Of a DNA stretch of 64,000 nucleotides, positions 49,322 to 58,864 are shown piece after piece. Source of the DNA: Sulfitobacter pontiacus (GTDB lineage Bacteria > Pseudomonadota > Alphaproteobacteria > Rhodobacterales > Rhodobacteraceae); contig NZ_CP160849.1 in the NCBI RefSeq assembly GCF_040790665.1, positions 310,001 to 374,000 on the forward strand. The letters run 5' to 3'. The notes beneath the pieces are model-generated. The model made no database searches, was not told where the DNA came from, and worked only from the letters and a program-made list of their open reading frames with translations. Each line of letters starts with the position of its first letter. Positions within the stretch are counted from its first letter, which is position 1. The translations under genes were made by a program, and so were the position numbers.

Positions 49322-51034
49322 ATGACGCGCCACCTTATCACCTCCGCCATTCCGTACATCAACGGGATCAAACATCTGGGCAACCTTGTGGGCAGCCAGC
49401 TGCCCGCCGATCTATACGCCCGCTATCAGCGCGGGCGCGGCCACGAGGTGTTGTTTCTCTGCGCGACGGATGAACATGGCACGCCCGCTGAACTGGCTGC
49501 TGCCAAAGCAGGTAAACCGGTGGCGGAATACTGCGCCGAGATGCACGAGGTTCAGGCCCGCATCGCGGAAGGGTTCGGCCTGTCCTTCGATCACTTTGGC
49601 CGATCCTCCAGTGCGCAGAACAAGGCGCTGACCCAACATTTTGCCGCAGCGCTTTATGATCAGGGCCTGATTGAGGAAGTGGAACAGCGCCAGATCTACT
49701 CCGAGACCGACGGGCGGTTCCTGCCCGACCGCTATGTCGAAGGCACCTGCCCCAACTGCGGGTTCGAGGATGCCCGCGGCGACCAATGTGACAATTGCAC
49801 CAAACAGCTAGACCCCGAAGACCTGATCAACCCGCGATCAACCGTTTCCGGTGCCACCGACCTCGAGATGCGCGCGACCAAGCATCTGTTCCTGCGTCAA
49901 TCGCAGATGAAGGACAAGCTGGACGAATGGATCAACAGCAAGGCCGACTGGCCCGTGCTGACCACCTCCATTGCAAAGAAATGGCTGCATGACGGTGACG
50001 GGCTGCAGGACCGTGGTATCACGCGCGATCTGGACTGGGGTGTGCCTGTCAAACGCGGCGACGCCGATTGGCCGGGGATGGAGGGCAAGGTCTTTTATGT
50101 CTGGTTCGACGCGCCTATCGAATACATCGCCTGCGCGCAGGAATGGGTCGATGCGGGCAAGGGGTCGGATTGGGAAAGCTGGTGGCGCACCGACAAAGGC
50201 GCCGACGACGTGCGCTATACCCAGTTCATGGGCAAGGACAACGTCCCCTTCCACACGCTCAGCTTCCCTGCAACGATCATGGGCTCGCAAGAGCCGTGGA
50301 AGTTGGTCGACTACATCAAATCGTTCAACTACCTCAACTATGACGGCGGCCAGTTCTCGACCTCGCGCGGGCGTGGGGTGTTCATGGATCAGGCGCTGGA
50401 AATCCTGCCAGCGGACTACTGGCGCTGGTGGCTACTGTCCCATGCGCCTGAAACCTCGGATGCGGAGTTCACGTGGGAGAATTTCCAGTCCTCCGTGAAC
50501 AAGGATCTGGCAGATGTCTTGGGCAACTTTATCAGCCGCATCACCAAATTCTGCCGCTCGAAATTCAGCGAAGACGTGCCAGCGGCGGGCGAATACGGGC
50601 CTGAAGAACACGCGCTGATCGCGGATCTAACCGAGCGGGTAGCCCGCTATCAAACCGCGATGGAGGCGATGGAGGTCCGCAAATCCGCCGCCGAACTGCG
50701 GGCGATCTGGGCTGCGGGGAACGAATACCTGCAAGCACAGGCCCCTTGGACCACCTTCAAGACAGACCCCGACAAAGCCGCGGCGCAGGTGCGTTTGGCG
50801 CTGAACCTGATCCCGCTTTACGCGGTCTTGTCTGCGCCGTTCATCCCGACGGCCGCCGCCAGCATGCTTGACAGTATGAAGGTGGAAAACGCCGCATGGC
50901 CGGATGATGTGCCCGCCGCCTTGGCCCAACTGGCCCCCGGTCATGCTTTCGAGGTGCCAGAGGTGCTATTCGCGAAAATCACCGACGACCAGCGCGACGA
51001 ATGGGCCGAAAAATTCGCAGGCGTGCGCAGCTGA
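49322..51034 (+). CDS. metG: Methionyl-tRNA synthetase
   Basis: Class I synthetase of 570 residues that charges tRNA-Met. The HIGH-type motif is [12 protein letters not shown] (residues 9-20). A single zinc knuckle, [17 protein letters not shown], is near 142-158, as in MetG1-type enzymes. The KMSKS site is FSTSRG near 343, the variant typical of this MetG form. The anticodon-binding helices fill the last 170 residues; there is no C-terminal dimerisation domain. A strong stem at 51072-51104 ends the transcript. Confidence 0.97.
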   Translation: MTRHLITSAIPYINGIKHLGNLVGSQLPADLYARYQRGRGHEVLFLCATDEHGTPAELAAAKAGKPVAEYCAEMHEVQARIAEGFGLSFDHFGRSSSAQNKALTQHFAAALYDQGLIEEVEQRQIYSETDGRFLPDRYVEGTCPNCGFEDARGDQCDNCTKQLDPEDLINPRSTVSGATDLEMRATKHLFLRQSQMKDKLDEWINSKADWPVLTTSIAKKWLHDGDGLQDRGITRDLDWGVPVKRGDADWPGMEGKVFYVWFDAPIEYIACAQEWVDAGKGSDWESWWRTDKGADDVRYTQFMGKDNVPFHTLSFPATIMGSQEPWKLVDYIKSFNYLNYDGGQFSTSRGRGVFMDQALEILPADYWRWWLLSHAPETSDAEFTWENFQSSVNKDLADVLGNFISRITKFCRSKFSEDVPAAGEYGPEEHALIADLTERVARYQTAMEAMEVRKSAAELRAIWAAGNEYLQAQAPWTTFKTDPDKAAAQVRLALNLIPLYAVLSAPFIPTAAASMLDSMKVENAAWPDDVPAALAQLAPGHAFEVPEVLFAKITDDQRDEWAEKFAGVRS

Positions 51035-51071
51035 TCTGCCAATGCTCCACCGTCTGACCAGACCGAAAACG

Positions 51072-51104
51072 ATCAAAGGCCAGCGCATCGCGCTGGCCTT
51101 TGAT
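51072..51104. terminator. Bidirectional terminator
   Basis: A perfect 15-bp stem with arm ATCAAAGGCCAGCGC and loop ATC between the convergent metG and histidine kinase genes. T-rich ends lie on both sides. Confidence 0.85.
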
Positions 51105-51134
51105 TTAGCCCCACCAGAGAACCCTGAACGGCGT

Positions 51135-52370
51135 TCAGGCCGCCAGCAACGGCAAACGGAACGCAAATGTGGTAAGACCGTCATCGCAGGTCACATCGAT
51201 CTGACCGCTATGCGCCACCGCGATGGAAGATGCGATATGCAGGCCAAGCCCCAGCCCCTCGCCCTTGGTCTGGTCGCCACGTTGGTAGGGTTGAAACAGC
51301 TTTTGCTTCAGGCTCTCGGGGATCGGCGTGCCGCGGTTGGCAACGGAAATCACGGCCTCCGCCTCGCTGACGCGCCCGTGCACTGCGACCTCGCTGCCGT
51401 CATCGGCATAGCGCACGGCGTTCGATAGCAGATTCGACACCGCCTGCGCCACGCGCGCGGCATCGCAGCTGACGGGGCGGTCAAAGTCCAGATCGACGGT
51501 GATCTTGTGATCGGGTGCTGAGGCGCGCACCTCTTCGACCACGTGGTTCAACGCATCCTCCAGCCCCGCGTCCGGCGTGGCCGAGATGCGGATACCGCCG
51601 CCCAACCGCGATTTTGCGTGCAGCATGATATTGTCGATAAGCTCGCTCATCCGGTGGATAGAACTCCCCATCAGCGGCAGAATTTTCCGCGCCTTGTCTG
51701 ACAGCGGCTCCTTGTCGAGCTGGCGCACACCTGCGTTCAGCGCCGCGACCGAATTGCGCAGGTCATGGCCCAAGACGGCGACGAACTCCTCTTGCACGGC
51801 GGCCATCTGGCGTTCGTGCTCTACCAATCGCTCCTGCGCCTCAAGCCGCTCTTCGGTCTCCAGACTGCGCCCGATGATATCGGCAAACATCTCGAGCATG
51901 GCCACAACGCGGGGATGTTTGACGTCGCGCGGTTCGGTATCGATGGCGCAGAGGGTGCCAAAGAACGACCCGTTGCTCCGGAAGATCGGGATGGAGGCAT
52001 AGCTGACGATGCCGAATTGCGCGGCAATCGGATGGTTGCGATAGACGTCATCCGTGGCGACATCGTTGAACATCACCTTCTCGGAGGTCTCGCGCACCGA
52101 CTGGCAGAAGGTCTGGTCGATCCCGATCTCGTCGCCTTCGGACAAGCCAAAGTTCACCTCGTCCACCGTGCGACAGGCAACCCAGCGATCGGTCGTCACC
52201 CGCGCCACAGCAGCAAAGCGCATATCCGTCGCCAGCATTACCGTTTCCAGCAACGTCCCCACAGTTTCGCTTGCCGCGAGCATTTCGATATCTGACTGGA
52301 AATCATGCGCACCGGCCAGATAGGCCTCATGATCCTGAATGATCGCGCGCATATTTGTTTCGTCGTCCAC
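51135..52370 (-). CDS. GAF-domain sensor histidine kinase
   Basis: A 411-residue soluble kinase. A GAF domain (about 30-170) is followed by a coiled linker (RLEAQERLVEHERQMAAVQE), a HisKA domain with phospho-acceptor His in AVLGHDLRNSVAAL near residue 204, and an ATPase domain with QAVSNLLSNAVRYADDGSEV (N box) and GEGLGLGLHIASSI (G box). No membrane helix or receiver is present, and no response-regulator gene is next to it. The start is GTG 52370 with GGGGGA six bases upstream; ATG 52352 lacks a site. Confidence 0.9.
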   Translation of the reverse strand: MDDETNMRAIIQDHEAYLAGAHDFQSDIEMLAASETVGTLLETVMLATDMRFAAVARVTTDRWVACRTVDEVNFGLSEGDEIGIDQTFCQSVRETSEKVMFNDVATDDVYRNHPIAAQFGIVSYASIPIFRSNGSFFGTLCAIDTEPRDVKHPRVVAMLEMFADIIGRSLETEERLEAQERLVEHERQMAAVQEEFVAVLGHDLRNSVAALNAGVRQLDKEPLSDKARKILPLMGSSIHRMSELIDNIMLHAKSRLGGGIRISATPDAGLEDALNHVVEEVRASAPDHKITVDLDFDRPVSCDAARVAQAVSNLLSNAVRYADDGSEVAVHGRVSEAEAVISVANRGTPIPESLKQKLFQPYQRGDQTKGEGLGLGLHIASSIAVAHSGQIDVTCDDGLTTFAFRLPLLAA

Positions 52371-52487
52371 CCGATATCCCCCATTTGTTTCGCATCCGCT
52401 ACCATATGCACAGCCAAGAGCAACGACAATGCCATGATAACCGGCCTGTCACGCTTTTCCGATGCGGGATTTAAGTGGTGGGATGAG

Positions 52488-52574
52488 TGGTGCGGGCGGT
52501 GGGACTCGAACCCACACGGGCACAAGGCCCAACAGATTTTAAGTCTGGTATGTCTACCATTCCATCACGCCCGC
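52488..52574 (-). tRNA. tRNA-Leu (anticodon TAA)
   Basis: An 87-nt type II tRNA with encoded CCA. Acceptor GCGGGCG pairs with CGCCCGC, the anticodon stem is CAGA/TCTG with loop CTTAAAA (anticodon TAA), a long variable arm (TTGGGCCTTGTGCCCG) follows, and the T arm is GTGGG-TTCGAGT-CCCAC. Discriminator A is usual for tRNA-Leu. Confidence 0.97.
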
Positions 52575-52584
52575 AGTGCCGCGC

Positions 52585-52612
52585 ACAATAGCTAGGTTGC
52601 GGGCGGTGTAAA
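52585..52612 (-). promoter_or_regulatory. Candidate promoter of tRNA-Leu
   Basis: On the minus strand TTTACA (52607-52612) and TATTGT (52585-52590) are 16 bp apart, 11 bp before the tRNA 5' end. Confidence 0.45.
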
Positions 52613-52671
52613 TGGTCAGATGCAGGGCAGTCGGCATCAAAATCACGATTGGCCCCGCGCGCCTTCGCGGC

Positions 52672-53127
52672 TTACGCCATGTCCGCGAGCATGATTTCCT
52701 TGACCGCTTCCATCGCCACATAGGTAGAGGTGTTGGCGACATAGGGCAGCGTGGTCACCGTTTCGCCCAGAAAACGACGGTAGGCGGCCATGTCACGGGT
52801 GCGCACCTTAAGCAGGTAATCAAAGTTCCCTGCGATCATATGGGCCTGTTCGATTTCAGGCACACGGGACACGGCCTCGTTAAAGGCGCGCAGGGCGACC
52901 TCGCGGGTGTCTTCCAAACGGACCTCTACGAAAGCCACGTGATCCAGCCCCAGACGGATCGGGTCCAGCAGGGCGCGATACCCCAGAATGACGCCGCTAT
53001 CCTCAAGCCGTCTTAGCCGCGCTTGGGTGGGGGATTTGGACAGCCCGATCCGTTTGGCGAGGTCAGTGATGCTGATGCGCCCGTCTTCGGCCAGTACCGT
53101 CAGAATCGCCGCATCGAAGCGGTCCAT
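52672..53127 (-). CDS. putR: Lrp/AsnC-family proline regulator PutR
   Basis: A 151-residue Lrp-type regulator. The helix-turn-helix is ITDLAKRIGLSKSPTQARLRRLE (read in part as LAKRIGLSKSPTQAR) at residues 20-42; the ligand-binding RAM domain fills 65-145. Divergent placement next to putA identifies it as PutR, which activates putA with proline in alphaproteobacteria. ATG 53127 (MDRFDAAILTVLAEDG) is chosen by homology; the Shine-Dalgarno is weak, and a GTG start 12 codons upstream is possible. Confidence 0.9.
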   Translation of the reverse strand: MDRFDAAILTVLAEDGRISITDLAKRIGLSKSPTQARLRRLEDSGVILGYRALLDPIRLGLDHVAFVEVRLEDTREVALRAFNEAVSRVPEIEQAHMIAGNFDYLLKVRTRDMAAYRRFLGETVTTLPYVANTSTYVAMEAVKEIMLADMA

Positions 53128-53255
53128 TTTAAAGTCGTCGTTTGTCACGCAAGAGGCCCAATAATAAAGCGGTTTACCCACCAAACTGGCCGGAATCAGG
53201 AACTAATACTACTATTCCCGAGCTATTCTAGCGCAATTATCAGTTGGAGTACCTC

Positions 53256-56200
53256 ATGGCACGCGATTCTTCCCCTACTTTTCGCCACCAGATTGACGCA
53301 GGCACCTACACCGACCAGGACAACGTCTTGCGTGAACTGGTGCGCAATGCGCATCTGTCGCCAGAGGAACGGGTCAAGATCACGCAAGACGCGGCACAGA
53401 TCGTGCGCGATATCCGCGGCCATACCTCCCCCGGTATCATGGAAGTGTTTCTGGCCGAATACGGTCTGTCCACCGACGAAGGTGTCGCGCTGATGTGCCT
53501 TGCCGAAGCGCTGCTGCGTGTGCCCGACGCCGAGACCATCGACGCCTTGATCGAGGACAAGATCGCGCCCTCTGACTGGGGCCGGCATATGGGGCACTCC
53601 ACCTCGCCGCTGGTGAACGCGTCCACATGGGCCCTGATGCTGACCGGCCGCGTGCTGGACGATGACCAACCCGGCCCCGTGCGCCACCTGCGCGCAGCCA
53701 TCAAACGTCTGGGCGAACCGGTGATCCGCACCGCCGTCAGCCGCGCGATGAAGGAAATGGGCCGCCAGTTTGTTCTGGGCGAGAACATCAACGCCGCGAT
53801 GGAACGCGCCAAGGGCATGGAGAAGAAGGGCTATACCTATAGCTATGACATGTTGGGCGAAGCCGCGCGCACCGAAAGCGATGCCAAACGCTATCACCTG
53901 AGCTACAGTCGCGCGATCTCTGCCATCGCGACGGCCTGCGTGCACAAGGACAGCCGCAAGAACCCCGGCATCTCGGTCAAACTGTCGGCCCTGCATCCGC
54001 GCTATGAGGTAGCGCAAGAAGCATCCGTCATGCGTGATCTGGTGCCGCGTCTGCGGGCGCTTGCCTTGCTGGCGAAATCCGCCGGCATGGGGCTGAACGT
54101 CGACGCCGAGGAAGCCGACCGTCTGGGCCTTTCGCTGGATGTGATCGAAAAAGTGCTCTCTGAACCTGCGCTGTCGGGTTGGGACGGTTTCGGCATCGTG
54201 GTGCAGGCCTATGGCCCCCGCGCCGGTGTGGTCATCGATGCGCTGTATGACATGGCGATCCGCCACGACCGCAAACTGATGGTCCGCTTGGTGAAAGGTG
54301 CCTACTGGGACACCGAGATCAAACGCGCACAGGTCAAAGGTGTCGAAGGTTTCCCCGTCTTCACCCAAAAAGCTGCGACCGATGTGTCCTATATCGCCAA
54401 CGCGCGCAAACTGCTGAACATGACCGACCGGATCTATCCGCAGTTCGCCACCCATAACGCGCATACGGTCGCCGCCGTACTGCATATGGCCGAGGATAAA
54501 GAGAAGTTCGAATTCCAACGTCTGCACGGCATGGGCGAAACCCTTCATAACATCGTGATGGACAAGCATGGCACCCATTGTCGCGTCTACGCCCCCGTGG
54601 GCGCACATGCCGATCTGCTGGCCTATCTTGTGCGACGCCTGTTGGAAAACGGCGCGAACTCAAGCTTTGTGAACCAGATCGTCGACGAAGACGTCGCCCC
54701 CGAGGTCGTCGCTGCCGACCCCTTCGATAGCCTCGCGGAAAGCGGTTTGCACATCCCCACCGGGCCCGAGCTTTACGCCCCTGCGCGCGTGAACTCGATG
54801 GGGTTCGATCTGATGCATACGCCGACGCTGGATGTGATCGAATCCGCCCGCGCGCCGTGGAAAGCCCACCGTTGGGCCGCCGTGCCCCTGTTGAACGGCG
54901 AGGCAAAGCCCAAGAAATCGGCACGCCTGATGAACCCTGCTGCCTCTGGCCGCAGCCCCGGCACCGTGCGCAACGCGTCCGAGGCCGATGTCGCCAAAGC
55001 GTTGGACAATGCCGCCGTCTGGGACACCCCGCTAGAGGAACGCCGCGAGGTCCTGTTGCGCGCAGCCGATATGCTGGAATCGCACTACGGCGAGATTTTC
55101 GCCCTGCTGTCGCGCGAGGCCGGCAAAGGCCTGCCCGACTGCGTGGCAGAACTGCGCGAGGCGGTGGATTTCCTGCGCTACTACGCACAGCAGGCGACCA
55201 ACACGCCCCCCGCTGGCATTTTCACCTGCATCTCGCCGTGGAACTTCCCGCTGGCGATCTTCTGCGGGCAGGTCAGCGCGGCACTGGCTGCGGGCAATGC
55301 GGTGCTGGCCAAGCCAGCGGAACAGACCCCGCTGATCGCCTTCCTTGCCGTGACCTTGCTGCATGATGCCGGCGTGCCCCGTCACGCGTTGCAATTGCTG
55401 CCCGGCGGTGGCGAAGTCGGCGCGGCGCTGACCTCGGACAAACGGATCAACGGTGTGGCCTTCACCGGATCTACCGCCACAGCGCTGCGCATCCGGTCCG
55501 CGATGGCTGAACATTGTGACCCCGGTGCAATTCTGATCGCGGAAACGGGGGGGCTGAACGCCATGATCGTCGACAGCACCGCCCTGCCCGAACAGGCCGT
55601 GCAATCGGTTGTCGAAAGCGCCTTCCAATCTGCCGGGCAACGCTGTTCTGCCCTGCGCTGTCTCTATATTCAGGAAGACATCGCCGAAGATGTGATCGAG
55701 ATGCTGGAAGGCGCGATGGACGCGCTGGTCATGGGCAACCCTTGGGACATCTCGACCGACGTGGGCCCCGTGATCGACGAGACCGCGCAAAAAGGCATCG
55801 CCGAGCATATCGAGACCGCCCGCGCCGAGGGCCGGATCATCGCCGAGCTGACCGCCCCCACCGTCGGCACTTTCATCGCGCCGACAATGATCCGCGTGAA
55901 CGGGATCGCGGATCTGGAGCGCGAGATTTTCGGCCCCGTCCTGCACATCGCCACGTTCAAGGCGACCGAACTCGACAAGGTCATCGACGCGATCAATGCC
56001 ACAGGCTACGGGCTGACCTTCGGGCTGCACACCCGCATCGATGACCGGGTGCAGCATGTCTCGGAACGGATCGAGGCGGGCAACATATACGTCAACCGCA
56101 ACCAGATCGGCGCGATCGTCGGCAGCCAGCCCTTCGGCGGCGAAGGCCTGTCGGGTACAGGTCCGAAAGCGGGCGGTCCGAACTACCTTCCCCGTTTCAG

Positions 56201-56675
56201 CGCGCCTGACCTCAAGGTGGTGGAGGACACATGGGACAGCACGCAGAAAGACCTGCCCAAGCTGCCCGGCCACAGTGGGGCCTTTCTTGAAACCATCACG
56301 CTGCCGGGGCCTACGGGCGAATCCAACCGGCTCAGCACCCTGCCGCGTCCGGCGCTCTTGTGCATGGGGCCGGGCAAGGACACCGCAGCCGAGCAAGCCC
56401 GCGCGGTCACGGCCCTTGGCGGGAATGCGGTAGAACTGTCGGGCAGCATCGACGCGACCGCGCTGACCGATGGGCCAGCCTATGGTGGTGTGCTCTGGTG
56501 GGGTGACGAGGCGACCGCGCGCAAACTGGAACAAGCCCTGTCTGAACGCGACGGGTCGATCATCCCGCTGCTGCGCGGGCTTCCAGATACCGCCCGCGTC
56601 CGCGCCGAACGCCATGTCTGCGTCGACACCACCGCCTCTGGCGGGAACGCGCAGCTGCTGGGGGCTGCCGGCTGA
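53256..56675 (+). CDS. putA: Bifunctional proline dehydrogenase / P5C dehydrogenase PutA
   Basis: A 1139-residue enzyme oxidising proline to glutamate. The FAD-binding proline dehydrogenase barrel lies at about 125-430 (VKLSALHPRYEVAQE, VRLVKGAYWDTEIKRAQ, YPQFATHNAHTV). The NAD-dependent P5C dehydrogenase lies at about 490-975, with ETGGLNAMIVDS and the catalytic Cys in SAGQRCSALR. A further C-terminal domain ends with RHVCVDTTASGGNAQLLGAA, the conserved motif of type B PutA. No ribbon-helix-helix DNA-binding domain is present, fitting control by PutR. ATG 53256 has TTGGAG six bases upstream. Confidence 0.97.
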   Translation: MARDSSPTFRHQIDAGTYTDQDNVLRELVRNAHLSPEERVKITQDAAQIVRDIRGHTSPGIMEVFLAEYGLSTDEGVALMCLAEALLRVPDAETIDALIEDKIAPSDWGRHMGHSTSPLVNASTWALMLTGRVLDDDQPGPVRHLRAAIKRLGEPVIRTAVSRAMKEMGRQFVLGENINAAMERAKGMEKKGYTYSYDMLGEAARTESDAKRYHLSYSRAISAIATACVHKDSRKNPGISVKLSALHPRYEVAQEASVMRDLVPRLRALALLAKSAGMGLNVDAEEADRLGLSLDVIEKVLSEPALSGWDGFGIVVQAYGPRAGVVIDALYDMAIRHDRKLMVRLVKGAYWDTEIKRAQVKGVEGFPVFTQKAATDVSYIANARKLLNMTDRIYPQFATHNAHTVAAVLHMAEDKEKFEFQRLHGMGETLHNIVMDKHGTHCRVYAPVGAHADLLAYLVRRLLENGANSSFVNQIVDEDVAPEVVAADPFDSLAESGLHIPTGPELYAPARVNSMGFDLMHTPTLDVIESARAPWKAHRWAAVPLLNGEAKPKKSARLMNPAASGRSPGTVRNASEADVAKALDNAAVWDTPLEERREVLLRAADMLESHYGEIFALLSREAGKGLPDCVAELREAVDFLRYYAQQATNTPPAGIFTCISPWNFPLAIFCGQVSAALAAGNAVLAKPAEQTPLIAFLAVTLLHDAGVPRHALQLLPGGGEVGAALTSDKRINGVAFTGSTATALRIRSAMAEHCDPGAILIAETGGLNAMIVDSTALPEQAVQSVVESAFQSAGQRCSALRCLYIQEDIAEDVIEMLEGAMDALVMGNPWDISTDVGPVIDETAQKGIAEHIETARAEGRIIAELTAPTVGTFIAPTMIRVNGIADLEREIFGPVLHIATFKATELDKVIDAINATGYGLTFGLHTRIDDRVQHVSERIEAGNIYVNRNQIGAIVGSQPFGGEGLSGTGPKAGGPNYLPRFSAPDLKVVEDTWDSTQKDLPKLPGHSGAFLETITLPGPTGESNRLSTLPRPALLCMGPGKDTAAEQARAVTALGGNAVELSGSIDATALTDGPAYGGVLWWGDEATARKLEQALSERDGSIIPLLRGLPDTARVRAERHVCVDTTASGGNAQLLGAAG

Positions 56676-56744
56676 TCTGCCACATGGGCGGGCGTTCCGA
56701 CGCCCGCCCTTGACCACACCCGCGCAATGGCTAAGGGTCAGCCC

Positions 56745-57488
56745 ATGTTCCCCATTCGCGATCACAACCCGTCCGGCCGCACGCCCTATGTCACCTATCT
56801 GCTGATGGCGGTGAATATCGGCGTTTTCCTCAGCTATGTCGGGCTGTTCAGCGACGACCGCGCGCTCAATATCTTCTTCTTCGACTGGGCGCTCATCCCC
56901 GGCCGCGTTACCACGGGGGATGGCTATACCGGCATCCTCACCTCGATGTTCCTGCATGGCGGCTGGATGCATCTCGCGGGTAACATGCTGTTTCTCTACA
57001 TCTTTGGCGACAATATAGAGGACGAGATGGGCCACGGTGCCTATCTGCTATTCTATCTCGCCTGCGGGCTGCTGTCGGCGCTGGCCCATGTGATCTCTGC
57101 CCCCTATTCGCCGGTCCCGACAGTCGGGGCATCGGGCGCGATTGCGGGGGTGATGGGCGGCTATCTGTTGCTTTACCCCAAAGCCAAGGTCGACATCCTG
57201 ATCATCTTTATCGTGTTCTTCCGCATCTTCCCGATCCCCGCATGGATCATGCTGGGCTTGTGGCTGGGGATGCAGTTTATCGGTGGCGTCGGGGCGGACC
57301 CGACCGTGGGCGGTGTCGCCTACTGGGCGCACGCGGGCGGATTTATCGTGGGGATGGTGCTGACCATTCCGCTGTGGCTGCGCTTGGGCGGGCCGCGCTT
57401 CTGGTCGGCCACGGACGGCCACCCGCCGCACCCGCAAGCGACCTACCCCACCTCCGCCAGCCGTATCCCGAAAGTGAAACGAAAATGA
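56745..57488 (+). CDS. Rhomboid-family intramembrane serine protease
   Basis: A 247-residue membrane protease with about six to seven helices. The catalytic Ser is in VGASGAIAGVMGGYLLL near residue 129; the His is in VAYWAHAGGFIVGMVL near 196. The conserved HxxxN pattern is HLAGNMLFLY near 75. It would cut membrane-spanning substrates within the inner membrane. ATG 56745 (MFPIRDHNPSG) follows AAGGG; the upstream ATG 56727 is less likely. It overlaps the GFA gene by 4 bp. Confidence 0.92.
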   Translation: MFPIRDHNPSGRTPYVTYLLMAVNIGVFLSYVGLFSDDRALNIFFFDWALIPGRVTTGDGYTGILTSMFLHGGWMHLAGNMLFLYIFGDNIEDEMGHGAYLLFYLACGLLSALAHVISAPYSPVPTVGASGAIAGVMGGYLLLYPKAKVDILIIFIVFFRIFPIPAWIMLGLWLGMQFIGGVGADPTVGGVAYWAHAGGFIVGMVLTIPLWLRLGGPRFWSATDGHPPHPQATYPTSASRIPKVKRK

Positions 57489-57856
57489 CCGCCAGCACCC
57501 ATAGCGCGACCTGTCACTGCGGCAGCGTCACCCTGACCGCCACCCTACCAGAGGGACTCTCCTCTGCCACACGCTGCACCTGTTCCTTTTGCCGCCGCCG
57601 CGCGGCACCGGCGGTGACGGCGCTCACCAGCACGCTCAAGGTGACCAAAGGGGCCGAGCATCTGACGCTCTACACCTGGGGCACCCATACGGCGAAACAT
57701 TACTTCTGCAAGATCTGTGGCATCTACATGTACCACCAGCGTCGATCCGACCCCGCGCAATGCGGCGTCAATCTGGGGTGTCTCGACGGGGCCGCGCCCT
57801 GGACGCAGGAACCGATCCCCTACACCGACGGTATCAACCACCCGTCAGACAAATAG
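57485..57856 (+). CDS. GFA/CENP-V-domain zinc protein
   Basis: A 123-residue protein of the GFA family (named after glutathione-dependent formaldehyde-activating enzyme). Zinc-binding Cys are in CHCGSVTLTA, RCTCSFCRRR and FCKICGIYMYH. Most GFA proteins do not act on formaldehyde; the substrate here is unknown. It overlaps the rhomboid stop (ATGA), so the two are cotranslated. Confidence 0.88.
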   Translation: MTASTHSATCHCGSVTLTATLPEGLSSATRCTCSFCRRRAAPAVTALTSTLKVTKGAEHLTLYTWGTHTAKHYFCKICGIYMYHQRRSDPAQCGVNLGCLDGAAPWTQEPIPYTDGINHPSDK

Positions 57857-57867
57857 CCGACGGGCGC

Positions 57868-57900
57868 TTCCAAATGGTTTAAATCCTCGCCGAAGGCATC
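57868..57900. repeat. Intergenic repeat F
   Basis: TTCCAAATGGTTTAAATCC.. GCCGAAGGCATC is the reverse complement of repeat E at 10102-10134 with one base difference in length. It lies between the convergent GFA and inositol phosphatase genes. Confidence 0.75.
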
Positions 57901-57918
57901 CCGCCCTCGGCCACAGGA

Positions 57919-58704
57919 TCACCCGCGTGCAATTTTTGAAAATCCGCTGAACAATGCCTCATTCGCGCAGACGATCTCGCCATCGTCCAGGATGTTGCCC
58001 TCGGGGTTCAGCGGCTCGACCATGCCGCCTGCTTCGCGCACGATCAACATGCCCGCTGCCAGATCCCATTTGTTCAACCGGCGCTCCCAGTAGCCATCAT
58101 AGCGACCAGCGGCCACATAGGCCAGATCCAGCGCGGCAGAGCCCCAGCGACGCACACCGGCGCAGACCGGCAAGATGCGGCCCAGATCACGCAGGGTGTC
58201 CGGCAAATCTCCGCGACCGCCAAAGGGCAGACCGGTGGCAAAAACCGATTCAATCATCCGCGAACGGCCCGAGACACGCAAACGGCCTTCGTTCATCCAG
58301 GCACCGGTGCCTTTTTCGGCAAAGAACATCTCGTCCTTGGCGGGATCAAAGACGACGCCCGCGACGATCTGGCCTTTATGCTCCAGCGCGATGGAGACCG
58401 CCCAATGGGGCAGACCGTGCAAAAAGTTCGTTGTCCCGTCCAGCGGATCGACGATCCAGCGGCGTGTGGGGTCTTGGCCCTCTTCCTCACCACCCTCTTC
58501 GGCCAGCCAGCCATAGGTCGGGCGTGCGCCCATCAGTTCGGCCTTGAGCGTCTTTTCCGCCTGAATATCGGCGCGGCTGACAAAGTCGCCGGCCCCCTTC
58601 ATGGACACCTGAAGGTTCTCGACCTCACGGAAATCCTTGACCAACCCGCGCCCCGCTCGGCGGGCCGCCTTGATCATGATGTTTAGATTTGCACTGCCAA
58701 CCAT
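57919..58704 (-). CDS. Inositol monophosphatase-family protein
   Basis: A 261-residue magnesium-dependent phosphatase. Motifs: WLAEEGGEEEG near residue 65, WIVDPLDGTTNFLHGLP near 85 and NKWDLAAGMLIVREAGG near 210, which hold the metal ligands. It is of SuhB type; it may act on inositol phosphates or other sugar phosphates. ATG 58704 starts MVGSANLNIMIKAAR. It is divergent from the reductase gene at 58865, with a GCCCCC...GGGGGC stem in the gap. Confidence 0.92.
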   Translation of the reverse strand: MVGSANLNIMIKAARRAGRGLVKDFREVENLQVSMKGAGDFVSRADIQAEKTLKAELMGARPTYGWLAEEGGEEEGQDPTRRWIVDPLDGTTNFLHGLPHWAVSIALEHKGQIVAGVVFDPAKDEMFFAEKGTGAWMNEGRLRVSGRSRMIESVFATGLPFGGRGDLPDTLRDLGRILPVCAGVRRWGSAALDLAYVAAGRYDGYWERRLNKWDLAAGMLIVREAGGMVEPLNPEGNILDDGEIVCANEALFSGFSKIARG

Positions 58705-58864
58705 ATTTCCGTGTCCTTTGATGGATCAGGCCGTGCGTATAAGCCCCCATGCCGGATTTGCCAAGGGGGCAGCGGCATCTGACGCAACGTGGCGCGCGCG
58801 GTTGCCTTGCTTGCCTTCGATTTCCATATAACGTGCCAGAAACATTGCTAAGGAGGAAAGCAAA

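Noticed and set aside
50389-50420. Loss of the KMSKS motif in MetG as a defect
   Set aside because: The FSTSR-type variant is usual for this form of methionyl-tRNA synthetase, and all other motifs are intact.
55032-57035. Minus-strand open frame of 667 codons opposite putA and the rhomboid gene
   Set aside because: It crosses two recognised plus-strand genes and their intergenic gap, without any recognisable domain.
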